8,947 bases of DNA from positions 1 to 8,947 of the forward strand of contig JBFHGX010000156.1 in NCBI GenBank assembly GCA_041582875.1, written 5' to 3'. The stretch is from UBA6244 sp041582875 (lineage in GTDB: Bacteria > Bacteroidota > Bacteroidia > Bacteroidales > F082). The notes beneath the pieces are model-generated. The model saw nothing but the letters and a program-made list of their open reading frames with translations, was not told the origin of the DNA and ran no database searches. A program made the translations under genes and the position numbers. Positions 1 through 6,786 of this stretch are shown here, piece after piece (within the stretch, counting starts at the first letter, position 1; the number at the start of each line of letters is the position of its first letter).

Positions 1-810
1 ACGACCATGCAGTTCGTAAAAGTCGGCTAACGTGCTACCTTCGGCATACCATACTTTTTCCCAATTGGTTACCGGTTCGTACACCGAATCGCATAAAACA
101 GTGATCATTTGACCTCTCAAAATAGGTTCAGAATCATAATTTATCATATAAACCAATGGATTACATCCCTCAGAGGCAGGAGACCACAATGTATCAAACA
201 TCTGAAAACGATCCTGACCGTCTTTCATGATTATATCGGACAAGACCTTTACAGAATCCATTCTAACAAAAATAGAATCACCTGAAGGAACTCCAAATTC
301 AAGCACCAATGTATCCCATGGCTCCGGATCAAAACCGACACCCTGAGGTTGATAATAAAAGCTCAGATAAACTGAATCAGCCGGAGTAAGCTTCCGTTCA
401 ATGGAAAGCACGCTATCGAGCCGAATGGGCTGGGAAGTAAGCCTATCAGCAACAAGTGGAGGATACCATACGAGATCTTCGTAAACATTACCATACTCAT
501 CGATGGCATCAAGTGTTGCTACACCTTGATTTGGAGGCATATAAGAAAATGACTTGTTTACAAAAGCATCGCGATCAATCCACAGCGCGGCATTAGGATA
601 TACCATAGTTGTGGCGAAGTCATCAAAAAAAGGCAAATTAAGGGAGGGAGATTCCAGTGCTCTGCATTGGCAATCATTTTGATTTTGCTTCAACTTTTCG
701 GCTTCAACCCTCACAGATTCATTGGTTTGCAAACCAACAACCACCTCTTGACCCCAAGCTAGGGAACTCATAAACAAAACAGCTATTCCTATGAAGTATT
801 TAACGTTCAT
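1..810 (-). CDS. Large secreted protein, N-terminal 270 residues (partial; type IX secretion-like)
   Basis: The reading frame is open from an ATG at 810 to the left edge, so only the first 270 residues are seen. Residues 1-20 form a signal peptide (charged start, hydrophobic core, SLAWG before Gln21), so the product is exported. The mature part is rich in Asp, Ser, Tyr and Trp. It carries LPFFDDF (59-65), LWIDRDAFVN (76-85) and PPNQGVATLDA (92-102). I associate this layout with long Bacteroidota extracellular proteins that usually end in a type IX secretion sorting domain, but the C-terminus lies outside the window, so that is inference. The start codon overlaps the last 11 bases of the upstream PASTA gene, which suggests co-transcription and possibly coupled translation. 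No enzymatic motif is visible. The exact function is unknown; calling it a secreted envelope or surface protein is safe. Confidence 0.8.
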   Translation of the reverse strand, partial: MNVKYFIGIAVLFMSSLAWGQEVVVGLQTNESVRVEAEKLKQNQNDCQCRALESPSLNLPFFDDFATTMVYPNAALWIDRDAFVNKSFSYMPPNQGVATLDAIDEYGNVYEDLVWYPPLVADRLTSQPIRLDSVLSIERKLTPADSVYLSFYYQPQGVGFDPEPWDTLVLEFGVPSGDSIFVRMDSVKVLSDIIMKDGQDRFQMFDTLWSPASEGCNPLVYMINYDSEPILRGQMITVLCDSVYEPVTNWEKVWYAEGSTLADFYELHGR

Positions 811-1657
811 CTTCAATCAAATAATTTTTTAAAATAATCGTATCGTTCCGTAATGAGTCGATTTGAAACTGCTTTTTATACTCCTCGAAGTTAAAAAACT
901 CATCTGAGCGGTACCATAAATTTACTTTTTCACCCATCACAAGCATTTGTACAGTAATTACAGGAGGATCGGTTTTAAAAACCCGTGAGTGAATCGGGTC
1001 GAAATTCTCCAAAAAATATTCCTGACCTACATTCAAAGAATTGTAGTGCAGCAAAGCATTCGCTTCGTGTTTGGTCAATCCTATCAGCATGGGCATAGGA
1101 ACTTTGATTAACGCATCCCCTTTTCCCATAACCAGTGTAATTTGCGACCCAACAACGATTTCAGTTTCAGGTTCAATAGGTTCGTTGTCTACCAGTTGAT
1201 CAATTACTGCATTTCGGGCAAAATATTCCACATACTCCAGGTCACCCACCACCAATCCTTTTGAGTCAAGTGTAACCAATGCCTGACGAAGGCTTAAATT
1301 TTTTAAATTCGGCATCATCACTTTCTCGGGAAGCTGAGCTACTATAGTAAGGTAGATATGTCTACCCATTTTAACCTTCGCTCCGGGAAGTGGGTTTTGC
1401 ATAATTATAGTGCCCTTTTCCCGGTTTTTATCATACACCGAGTCAATCACTTTAAATGAAAAATAATCTTCGTAATCGTCACCTTTAACATCGTTTATAG
1501 ATTGCCCGGTAAAATCAGGAACCAAATAAACATTTCCATGACGAGTAAACAGGTCAAGTGACATGAGAACCAGCCACATAAGAACACCTGCCAAACCGAT
1601 AGCGATTAACAAATGAAGATAAAACTTTGGTTTCTTCAGAAAAATAAAAAAGCCCAT
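800..1657 (-). CDS. Membrane-anchored PASTA-domain protein (three PASTA repeats, no kinase)
   Basis: The 285-residue product has a short basic N-terminus, one transmembrane helix (about 12-35), and three PASTA-like units at about 43-107, 112-178 and 184-249. Each unit opens with a V-x-x-P or M-P-x-L type strand (VPDFTGQS, MPNLKNLS, VPMPMLIGLT) and closes with a beta-strand such as IYLTIVA or ITLVMG. PASTA domains typically bind peptidoglycan or beta-lactam-like ligands, and here they would lie in the periplasm. There is no Ser/Thr kinase or penicillin-binding domain. The frame stays open upstream to an ATG at 1807, but the 50 extra residues look unlike the family and a promoter-like element lies inside them, so I chose ATG 1657. 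It overlaps the following secreted-protein gene and is divergent from ddl. From memory, stand-alone PASTA genes are common near ddl and rluD in Bacteroidota; rluD is not in this window. Confidence 0.88.
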   Translation of the reverse strand: MGFFIFLKKPKFYLHLLIAIGLAGVLMWLVLMSLDLFTRHGNVYLVPDFTGQSINDVKGDDYEDYFSFKVIDSVYDKNREKGTIIMQNPLPGAKVKMGRHIYLTIVAQLPEKVMMPNLKNLSLRQALVTLDSKGLVVGDLEYVEYFARNAVIDQLVDNEPIEPETEIVVGSQITLVMGKGDALIKVPMPMLIGLTKHEANALLHYNSLNVGQEYFLENFDPIHSRVFKTDPPVITVQMLVMGEKVNLWYRSDEFFNFEEYKKQFQIDSLRNDTIILKNYLIEDER

Positions 1658-1734
1658 CCCGAAATTATCTATTGAATTTTCACAAAACCCATATACCCAT
1701 AAACTTCGTTCACAGGTTTTTATTGTTGAACTGG

Positions 1735-1767
1735 CAAAGGTAACAATAATTAGTGCTTGCATGAAAA
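1735..1767 (-). promoter_or_regulatory. Candidate Bacteroidota promoter for the PASTA operon
   Basis: On the minus strand TACCTTTG (1742-1735) matches the -7 consensus TAnnTTTG exactly. A TTTTC (1767-1763) stands 20 bp upstream where TTTG/TTG is expected, one base off. Transcription would start near 1728, inside the longer open frame, which supports the PASTA start at 1657. Confidence 0.4.
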
Positions 1768-1976
1768 GCGACCTCATTAAATAGTCATTTGCAAATCTCG
1801 TTAACAATTAAATTAGCACCAAATTAACTATCAAGTAGTTGGGTTTAACAAACGACGTAATTTTAAAGTCACAATAAAAAAACAACCCACCTTTTCAAGT
1901 TAATACCATTTCAATTGAATTGGCAACATACTGATTCATGTCTCTTACCTTTTAAAATACAAATTGCTTAATAATA

Positions 1977-2099
1977 ATGAATACGAATTCCCTTTTAATA
2001 CTTCAAAATCATCGCACTATTATGGCACAAAAAAAGTTGGGATATGCAAACCAAATCCAAAAAGCTTCTACCTTTGATGCCCGGTTAAAAAGATGTTAA
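1977..2099 (+). CDS. Doubtful 40-residue small ORF upstream of ddl
   Basis: An ATG at 1977 opens a 40-codon frame ending in TAA at 2097-2099, 11 bp before the ddl start. An internal ATG at 2022 would give 25 residues. The second half is basic and polar (MAQKKLGYANQIQKAS, then TFDARLKRC). It has no signal peptide, no membrane segment and no recognised motif. The presumed ddl promoter element (2069-2076) lies inside it, which argues against translation as an independent gene. Frames this short are common by chance in AT-rich DNA. It could be a leader peptide or nothing. Confidence 0.15.
   Translation: MNTNSLLILQNHRTIMAQKKLGYANQIQKASTFDARLKRC
2069..2076 (+). promoter_or_regulatory. Candidate -7 element for ddl
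   Basis: TACCTTTG matches the Bacteroidota -7 consensus TAnnTTTG, and the ddl ATG begins 34 bp further on. No TTG lies at the usual 17-23 bp upstream; the nearest (2037-2039) is 29 bp away, so the -33 half is missing or weak. Confidence 0.35.
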
Positions 2100-2110
2100 A
2101 ACACTGTTTC

Positions 2111-3091
2111 ATGAAAAATATTGCCATTGTTTGCGGAGGGTATTCAGGTGAATACGCTATTTCGATCAGTAGTGCACAGGTTGTAGCCAACAATCTTGAT
2201 AAGTCGCGTTATAGAAGTTTTCTTGTTGTGATTACTCGGGACCGATGGTATTATGAAAATCCGGATGGTGAAAAACTCGAGATAAACCGGCAGGATTTTT
2301 CACTGGCGCTTTCAGATGGATCCAAGGTAATTTTTGATGGAATTTTTAATGCGATACATGGTACGCCGGGTGAAGACGGCAAACTTCTTGGCTATTTTGA
2401 CATGCTTAATCTCCCCTATACATCATGTAGTGCTGACGTTTCCGCATTGACCTTTAATAAATTCTTGTGCAACAAATTTATAGATGCCTACGGAATTAAT
2501 CTTGCCAAATCGATGTCGTTTATTCAAGGAGAAACCATTGATCAGGAAGAAGTCATAAAATTGCTGGGGTTACCACTTTTTGTAAAACCCGCTTGCAGTG
2601 GATCGAGTGTTGGCATTTCGAAAGTCAAAACCGCCGAGGCTTTGTCCGCAGCCATTGACATGGCCTACAAGGAGGATCAACGCATTATCATCGAAGAGTT
2701 TTTAGATGGACGAGAAATGGCCTGTGGAGTAATCATGAAAAAAGACGAATTATTGGTATTCCCGCTCACGGAAATCATTAGCAAAAAAGAGTTTTTCGAC
2801 TACGAAGCCAAGTACACCAAAGGAATGGCTGATGAAATTACGCCACCCCAAAACCTGGATCCTAGAGCAGAAATTGACATCAAAGCGCTCTCGGCCTTTT
2901 TATACAAACAACTGAATTGCAAAGGATTTATTCGGGTTGATTTCATGCTAACTGACCGAGGCATTTACTTTATTGAAATTAATACGGTTCCTGGAATATC
3001 TGACGCAAGTATTCTTCCACAACAAGCCAGGGCAATGGGTATGGAAATTGAAGAACTCTTCTCCATCGTTACTGATGCCATGTTTGAGTAA
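2111..3091 (+). CDS. ddl: D-alanine--D-alanine ligase
   Basis: This cytoplasmic ATP-grasp enzyme joins two D-alanines, using ATP, to make the dipeptide that MurF adds to the peptidoglycan precursor. The 326 residues cover the whole family length. Visible motifs are GGYSGE (9-14), HGTPGEDG (83-90), VKPACSGSSVG (158-168, the ATP-grasp glycine loop), EEFLDGREM (195-203), the omega-loop YEAKY (231-235), RVDFM (275-279) and EINTVPGI (289-296) with metal-binding Glu289 and Asn291. Against E. coli DdlB, Glu14, Ser165 and Tyr235 match the Glu15/Ser150/Tyr216 triad. The Tyr, rather than Phe, fits a D-Ala-D-Ala product and not D-Ala-D-Lac. I preferred ATG 2111 to an in-frame ATG at 2093 because MKNIAIVCGG is the normal family start. 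It is divergent from the PASTA gene and convergent with rdgB, 5 bp apart. Confidence 0.97.
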   Translation: MKNIAIVCGGYSGEYAISISSAQVVANNLDKSRYRSFLVVITRDRWYYENPDGEKLEINRQDFSLALSDGSKVIFDGIFNAIHGTPGEDGKLLGYFDMLNLPYTSCSADVSALTFNKFLCNKFIDAYGINLAKSMSFIQGETIDQEEVIKLLGLPLFVKPACSGSSVGISKVKTAEALSAAIDMAYKEDQRIIIEEFLDGREMACGVIMKKDELLVFPLTEIISKKEFFDYEAKYTKGMADEITPPQNLDPRAEIDIKALSAFLYKQLNCKGFIRVDFMLTDRGIYFIEINTVPGISDASILPQQARAMGMEIEELFSIVTDAMFE

Positions 3092-3096
3092 ACAAA

Positions 3097-3681
3097 CTAA
3101 TGGTCGATTTGTTTCAGGAATTCAGTTAGGTGCGCTACAGCTCGTCCACGATGACTGATTGCATTTTTTTCGGCATCAGTCATTTCAGCAAACGTAGTCT
3201 CAAAACCAATGGGTTTAAACACCGGATCGTAACCAAAACCGCCAACACCCGTTTCCTCGGTCGTAATTTCACCTTCAACAACTCCCTCAAAAAAATATTC
3301 TTTACTATCCAGCATAAGTGAAACCACCGTCCGAAACCTAGCCCTTCTGTTTTCCTGCCCCTTCATCTCGTCTAAAAGCTTAACCACATTGTCATGGAAA
3401 CTACACCCTTCGCCAGCATATCGCGCTGAATATACCCCTGGACGACCATCCAGAGCATTCACTTCAAGTCCGGTATCATCCGAAAAGCAATCAATATGGT
3501 ACCTATTATAAATGGCATGTGACTTTTGGGATGCATTCTCCTCAAGAGTAAGTCCAGTTTCTGGAATATCTTCATTAAAATGAATGTCAGCCAGACTGAG
3601 CACAACAATTTTATCCTTAAGAATCTCGTTTATTTCTTTTAACTTGTGTTGATTGTTTGTAGCAAATACAATTTTCCTCAT
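3097..3681 (-). CDS. rdgB: XTP/dITP diphosphatase (RdgB/HAM1 family non-canonical purine NTP pyrophosphatase)
   Basis: The enzyme hydrolyses dITP, XTP and related deaminated purine nucleotides to monophosphate and pyrophosphate, keeping them out of DNA and RNA. The 194 residues are the normal length. The N-terminal ATNNQHK (7-13) is the nucleotide/phosphate loop. SDDTGLEV (67-74) holds the acidic pair Asp68/Asp69, with Asp69 equivalent to the catalytic Asp of E. coli RdgB. PGVYSARYAG (81-90), GGFGYDPVF (147-155) and the C-terminal MTDAEKNAISHRGRA (167-181) complete the signature. ATG 3681 gives the typical MRKIVFATNN start, and a -7 element lies just upstream. It runs toward ddl with only 5 bp between stop codons, so no terminator fits between them, and it is divergent from a small lipoprotein gene. 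The family assignment is firm; the substrate range comes from known members. Confidence 0.96.
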   Translation of the reverse strand: MRKIVFATNNQHKLKEINEILKDKIVVLSLADIHFNEDIPETGLTLEENASQKSHAIYNRYHIDCFSDDTGLEVNALDGRPGVYSARYAGEGCSFHDNVVKLLDEMKGQENRRARFRTVVSLMLDSKEYFFEGVVEGEITTEETGVGGFGYDPVFKPIGFETTFAEMTDAEKNAISHRGRAVAHLTEFLKQIDH

Positions 3682-3704
3682 ATCTCTTGTAGATGGTTAT
3701 TTGG

Positions 3705-3712
3705 CAAAAGTA
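3705..3712 (-). promoter_or_regulatory. Candidate -7 element for rdgB
   Basis: On the minus strand TACTTTTG (3712-3705) matches TAnnTTTG and lies 23 bp before the rdgB ATG. The -33 half is poor: TTA, not TTG, at 17 bp upstream. The identical element for the divergent lipoprotein gene is 25 bp away, so the upstream promoter regions overlap. Confidence 0.45.
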
Positions 3713-3737
3713 AACAGTTTTATGTTGATTAATTTTC

Positions 3738-3745
3738 TACTTTTG
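3738..3745 (+). promoter_or_regulatory. Candidate -7 element for the 95-residue lipoprotein
   Basis: TACTTTTG matches TAnnTTTG and lies 52 bp before the ATG at 3798. Its -33 region, a T run near 3718-3721, is weak and falls in the same 25-bp stretch used by the opposite rdgB promoter. Confidence 0.4.
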
Positions 3746-3797
3746 ATTTTCAACAAAAAATACCGAGTCTGATATCAATCATTAAAATAAAAAATCC

Positions 3798-4085
3798 ATG
3801 AAAATCGTTAGAACCTTACTATTGCTCACCAGCATTGTTTTTTTGGCGGGAGCCTGTAATTGTCCCGACTCAAAAGCAGATAGCTGGAGTGCAGATCAAC
3901 AAACAGAATGGAAGTCGAAATGCATGACATTTATGACAGAAAAAGGAGTGGAACAAAAAAATGCCACAGATTTCTGCGACTGTATGTTCGAAAAAACTGC
4001 TGAGAAATACACTCCTGAAGAAGCCAACGACATTACAGCAGAGGAAGAAAAAGCACTTTGGAACGAATGCGATTACAATTGGTAA
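3798..4085 (+). CDS. Small cysteine-patterned lipoprotein, function unknown
   Basis: The 95-residue product begins with a lipoprotein signal peptide (basic start, hydrophobic core, lipobox LAGAC with Cys20), so the mature protein would be lipid-anchored and either periplasmic or at the cell surface. The mature part is about 75 residues, strongly charged, and carries Cys22, Cys42, Cys60, Cys62 and Cys91, apart from the lipidated Cys20. The core reads WSADQQTEWKSKC, then DFCDCMFEKTAEKY, and near the end LWNEC. The C-x-C and the outer cysteines could form disulfides or bind a metal, but there is no CxxCH haem motif or thioredoxin CxxC. I recall similar short Bacteroidota proteins with a W-S...C...(Y/F)C-x-C core but cannot name a family. 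It is a single-gene unit, with a promoter-like element upstream and a strong terminator 13 bp downstream. The gene looks real; its role is unknown. Confidence 0.85.
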   Translation: MKIVRTLLLLTSIVFLAGACNCPDSKADSWSADQQTEWKSKCMTFMTEKGVEQKNATDFCDCMFEKTAEKYTPEEANDITAEEEKALWNECDYNW

Positions 4086-4098
4086 AAAAAATAACCAT

Positions 4099-4130
4099 AA
4101 AAAAAACGAGCCCACTGGGCTCGTTTTTTT
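4099..4130. terminator. Bidirectional intrinsic terminator
   Basis: A perfect 7-bp GC-rich stem, CGAGCCC (4107-4113) and GGGCTCG (4117-4123), has a 3-base loop, ACT. Eight A's precede it and seven T's follow it, so it can end transcription in both directions. It lies between the convergent lipoprotein gene (stop at 4085) and the SGNH hydrolase gene (stop at 4149) and serves both. Confidence 0.93.
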
Positions 4131-4148
4131 ATGTAATACCTATATCAA

Positions 4149-5519
4149 TTATGGCATTGGAATGGCTGGATAATCAGAAACAGCCACTTGAGGAATGTTG
4201 GCGCCATATTGTCCATTGATAGCATCAATAAAATAATTGGCTATTACCGCATTCCCTTGCGGAGTTAAGTGAATACCATCCAAAGAAAACAAGTTACCCG
4301 TTACAAATGCAGGAGAAAAAGTTATTCCATCAAATGTTAATCCTGTAGCGGAAACTTCTTTCATAATTGAATTTACATCAACAAAGGCAAGTCCTTTATC
4401 TACGGCTGCAGCCTTGATAATATCGTTAAAAGTTGTAGTGGCAGCATCAATCTTTTCAATTTCAGTTGTGGTCAAGATGTATTGGCTTGGAACCGGAACA
4501 GCGCTACCCCATGTAGCACATTTAATCGAATCCTGAGGCAAAGTAAGCAAAGCCAATTCATTCTCAGTCATCTGGCGAATTTGCAATTGAGCAGGCAACC
4601 CCAGTGCAGCCATATCAGCATCTTGAATAACCATTGGATTAGGTCCCAATTTAAATTCAATACGATAAGGCAGATTATAGGCTTCCATAGCTGCATTATA
4701 AGGACCATATGCAGTAGTCAACATATCTACCATCCATTGGCCATCTTCAGGAATATCGATAATGTTATAAGGAATGGTTGTAAAGAAAGCTGCAGAGGTT
4801 ACACTTGGAATATTGGCTATAACACCCTTTGCATTTCCCAAAGTTAAATTTGTAACCAAAGCATTGTATGCAGCACCAAAAGTAGTTACACCTGTAATGC
4901 TATCACCTACTCCACCTGAAGTAGCATAGCCCAACACATCGTTATTTCCTATCCATAAAGAAAAGAAAGTTGGAGACATGGATAAGGCTTGCTCCAAAAC
5001 TGAGATATCAGGATTGGTCGTTGAAGAAAATTTAGCAAAATAGGGGTTGGCTAAACCCAATGTCACATAAGCAGGGTTTCCATAACCATTGGCCAACAAA
5101 TGAAACACTTTGGCACCTGGAACACCCACATTGTTTACTGCATAATCGATGTGATTGGTATATGAATCCAGCTGACCTGAATCAGAAACAGGACCTAAAC
5201 TGGTAACACCTAAGCAATCTGTGCTAAATCCCAGTTTCAATTTTCCTGGTAACACACCAAATTCGCTAGTCACAGCAGGATAGACAAACTCACCACCTCC
5301 TACGGTAGTTAATTGTTGACCCAAAATATTAGCCCATCCGTACATTTGACTCGTTTTATACAGAGCTCCATCAGCATACCCAGCTGTAAGAGAATTACCT
5401 ACAGCCACATAAGTAGTAAAATCGGCACCTCCATTACTGGGGGTAAAATCATCGACTTCAGGTTTACATGAAGCCAAGAATACAAACACCGCCAAATAAA
5501 AAATATATCTAATTTTCAT
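4149..5519 (-). CDS. SGNH/GDSL-type hydrolase lipoprotein
   Basis: The 456-residue product is a lipoprotein: signal segment 1-17 with lipobox FLASC and Cys18, followed by an acidic linker (KPEVDDF) that would suit surface export. The catalytic part has the SGNH blocks: VAVGNSLTAGY (38-48, nucleophile Ser43), VGVPG (131-135, block II Gly region), WIGNNDVLGY (189-198, Asn193) and LDGIHLTPQG (413-422, Asp414 and His417). A Ser-His-Asp hydrolase of this type cleaves esters, for example lipids or acyl/acetyl groups on glycans. It is longer than simple GDSL esterases (about 200 residues) because of inserts at roughly 75-125 and 240-350. It follows the FadL-like channel gene by 18 bp, with only an A-rich AAAGAAAGAATC in front of its ATG, so the two are almost certainly one operon. 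Location next to a hydrophobic-compound channel suggests a lipid-like substrate. Class confident, substrate unknown. Confidence 0.9.
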   Translation of the reverse strand: MKIRYIFYLAVFVFLASCKPEVDDFTPSNGGADFTTYVAVGNSLTAGYADGALYKTSQMYGWANILGQQLTTVGGGEFVYPAVTSEFGVLPGKLKLGFSTDCLGVTSLGPVSDSGQLDSYTNHIDYAVNNVGVPGAKVFHLLANGYGNPAYVTLGLANPYFAKFSSTTNPDISVLEQALSMSPTFFSLWIGNNDVLGYATSGGVGDSITGVTTFGAAYNALVTNLTLGNAKGVIANIPSVTSAAFFTTIPYNIIDIPEDGQWMVDMLTTAYGPYNAAMEAYNLPYRIEFKLGPNPMVIQDADMAALGLPAQLQIRQMTENELALLTLPQDSIKCATWGSAVPVPSQYILTTTEIEKIDAATTTFNDIIKAAAVDKGLAFVDVNSIMKEVSATGLTFDGITFSPAFVTGNLFSLDGIHLTPQGNAVIANYFIDAINGQYGANIPQVAVSDYPAIPMP

Positions 5520-5537
5520 GATTCTTTCTTTTTAAAA

Positions 5538-6752
5538 TTAAAATTTATAGCTTACACCAATGCCAGGAATATAAGTGATGGCCTGGTAAGTTCCACTAAA
5601 ATTATCAGGTATATATTCCTTTTCGGATTTTTGCCCAAATAACTGTAAAAATGACGCGTCGATGCTCAGTTTCTGGTTAGGCATAAAAGACAATCCTAAT
5701 GTGTAAGCAAAAGTATTCAGACTAACTGTTTCTGGAGTAAAGTACATTTCATCGGTAGGTGACTGATCGTAATACATTCCCGCACGAAGATTAAATTTTT
5801 CGTTAAGCGCATATTGTGCTCCTATTCTAGGGATAAAAGTATCCTTATAATTACGTGGATTTGATGAGTTTAACAAAGCACCTTGTTCTTCAAATGTAAA
5901 CTCAAGTTTCTCATATGTTCCCCACATGACCCAATCAAGTTCAAAAGCAAGCAACAACTTATCAGTTGCCTGATAGGCAATACTGAAATCAAGATTAGCT
6001 GGCAAAGGCAATTCTGCATCAAACTTATTAGAAGGAGGAATGGTTGTTGATAACGCACTAGGAATAGTAAATGTAGCGTCACCGCCTTCCATCTTCATCA
6101 TAATCTTCGAACGATAATCGATTCCTAAAGAAAGCTTTTCTGTGGCTTTATAAAAAGCTCCGATATTAAAACCATAACTGGTGGTTGACCCGTTTAATTT
6201 TGCACTTGAATTGGCACCGTAATTTAACCCCTTGTTGATTTCCACATTACCAATGGCCATTATAAAGCCAGCTCCTATACCAAACTTGTCACTAAAATTG
6301 AATGAAATAGTTGGCTGAATAAATATAGCTGAAAGAGAAATATTCTGAATTAAAAGATTTCCAGCCCAATCGTCTGCCCATTTAGCAGTACTGCCATAAG
6401 GAGTATATACACCAACCCCAACAGTAATCATGTCGTTCACTTTACCGGCACCATACACATAAAAAGGAGTTGATACAGGATTTTCAGTTTGCCAATTGCT
6501 ATTGGTTCCTGCTTTTTGAAAGTCAATATTTGCCATGACTCCACTGGCGCCGAGTTCAAAATGCAATCTGTCTTTCATCAGCGACAAAGCACCCGGATTA
6601 TAGAATATAGAACTGGATCCCATGTTTAAAGAAGTCCCGACAAGTCCCATTCCATTCTGTTTGTTTCCCTGCAAGCGCACCTGATAGCCACCTGCAAATA
6701 CTGTCATTGAAAGTAAAATTGATGACAGCAATAACAATGTAATCTTTCTCAT
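5538..6752 (-). CDS. FadL/OmpP1/TodX-family outer-membrane channel for hydrophobic compounds
   Basis: The 404-residue product has a signal peptide (1-20, ending TVFA before GGYQ) and then the typical family N-terminus: GGYQVRLQGNKQNGMG (21-36), GTSLNMGSSSIFYNPGAL (39-56, with the NPG turn at 52-54). In FadL this N-terminal segment forms the hatch inside the barrel. The rest alternates hydrophobic and polar residues as in an outer-membrane beta-barrel, with repeated G-x-G strands (GVGVYTPYGS, FGIGAGFIMAIG, FNIGAFYKA, YTLGLSFMP), and ends in GIGVSYKF with the C-terminal aromatic residue expected for barrel insertion. Known members admit long-chain fatty acids or aromatic hydrocarbons by lateral diffusion; the ligand here cannot be read from sequence. 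It is the first gene of an operon with the SGNH lipoprotein, driven by a strong promoter just upstream. Confidence 0.92.
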   Translation of the reverse strand: MRKITLLLLSSILLSMTVFAGGYQVRLQGNKQNGMGLVGTSLNMGSSSIFYNPGALSLMKDRLHFELGASGVMANIDFQKAGTNSNWQTENPVSTPFYVYGAGKVNDMITVGVGVYTPYGSTAKWADDWAGNLLIQNISLSAIFIQPTISFNFSDKFGIGAGFIMAIGNVEINKGLNYGANSSAKLNGSTTSYGFNIGAFYKATEKLSLGIDYRSKIMMKMEGGDATFTIPSALSTTIPPSNKFDAELPLPANLDFSIAYQATDKLLLAFELDWVMWGTYEKLEFTFEEQGALLNSSNPRNYKDTFIPRIGAQYALNEKFNLRAGMYYDQSPTDEMYFTPETVSLNTFAYTLGLSFMPNQKLSIDASFLQLFGQKSEKEYIPDNFSGTYQAITYIPGIGVSYKF

Positions 6753-6786
6753 ACAAATTTGTTTAAAGTTATGCCGGGTAAAACTA

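Larger units (their letters stand above)
1658..2110. other. Divergent intergenic region between the PASTA operon and ddl
   Basis: This 453-bp AT-rich stretch contains a leftward promoter candidate at its left end and a rightward one at its right end. In between I see a 10-bp palindrome TTCAATTGAA (1910-1919) and several A/T runs, but no terminator, tRNA or convincing RNA structure. A 40-codon open frame at 1977-2099 is listed separately as doubtful. The region is long for such a compact neighbourhood. Confidence 0.6.

Noticed and set aside
1746..1769. Similarity between 1746-1769 and 8802-8825 (ATAATTAGTGC followed by near-identical bases, about 20 of 24 matching)
   Set aside because: A single imperfect 24-base match is about what chance gives among all pairs in 9 kb of AT-rich DNA. 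There is no flanking similarity and no third copy.
1658..1807. N-terminal extension of the PASTA protein from an ATG at 1807
   Set aside because: The extra 50 residues are unlike PASTA proteins, and a consensus -7 element (1742-1735) lies inside them. The normal basic start and membrane helix begin at 1657.
1910..1919. 10-bp palindrome TTCAATTGAA as an operator
   Set aside because: It is short, A/T-rich and isolated, far from either promoter candidate, so chance is the simpler explanation.
3870..4173. Frames of 70-81 residues overlapping the 95-residue lipoprotein on both strands
   Set aside because: They are shadows of a gene with a clean signal peptide, and they run through the terminator or lack any motif.
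4482..4847. 121-residue plus-strand frame inside the SGNH hydrolase gene
   Set aside because: It lies wholly antisense to a gene with clear catalytic motifs, has no recognisable domain, and has no promoter-like element.
5870..6082. 70-residue minus-strand frame within the FadL-like gene
   Set aside because: It is an alternative frame of the barrel gene, Leu/Cys-rich, with no independent start signal.
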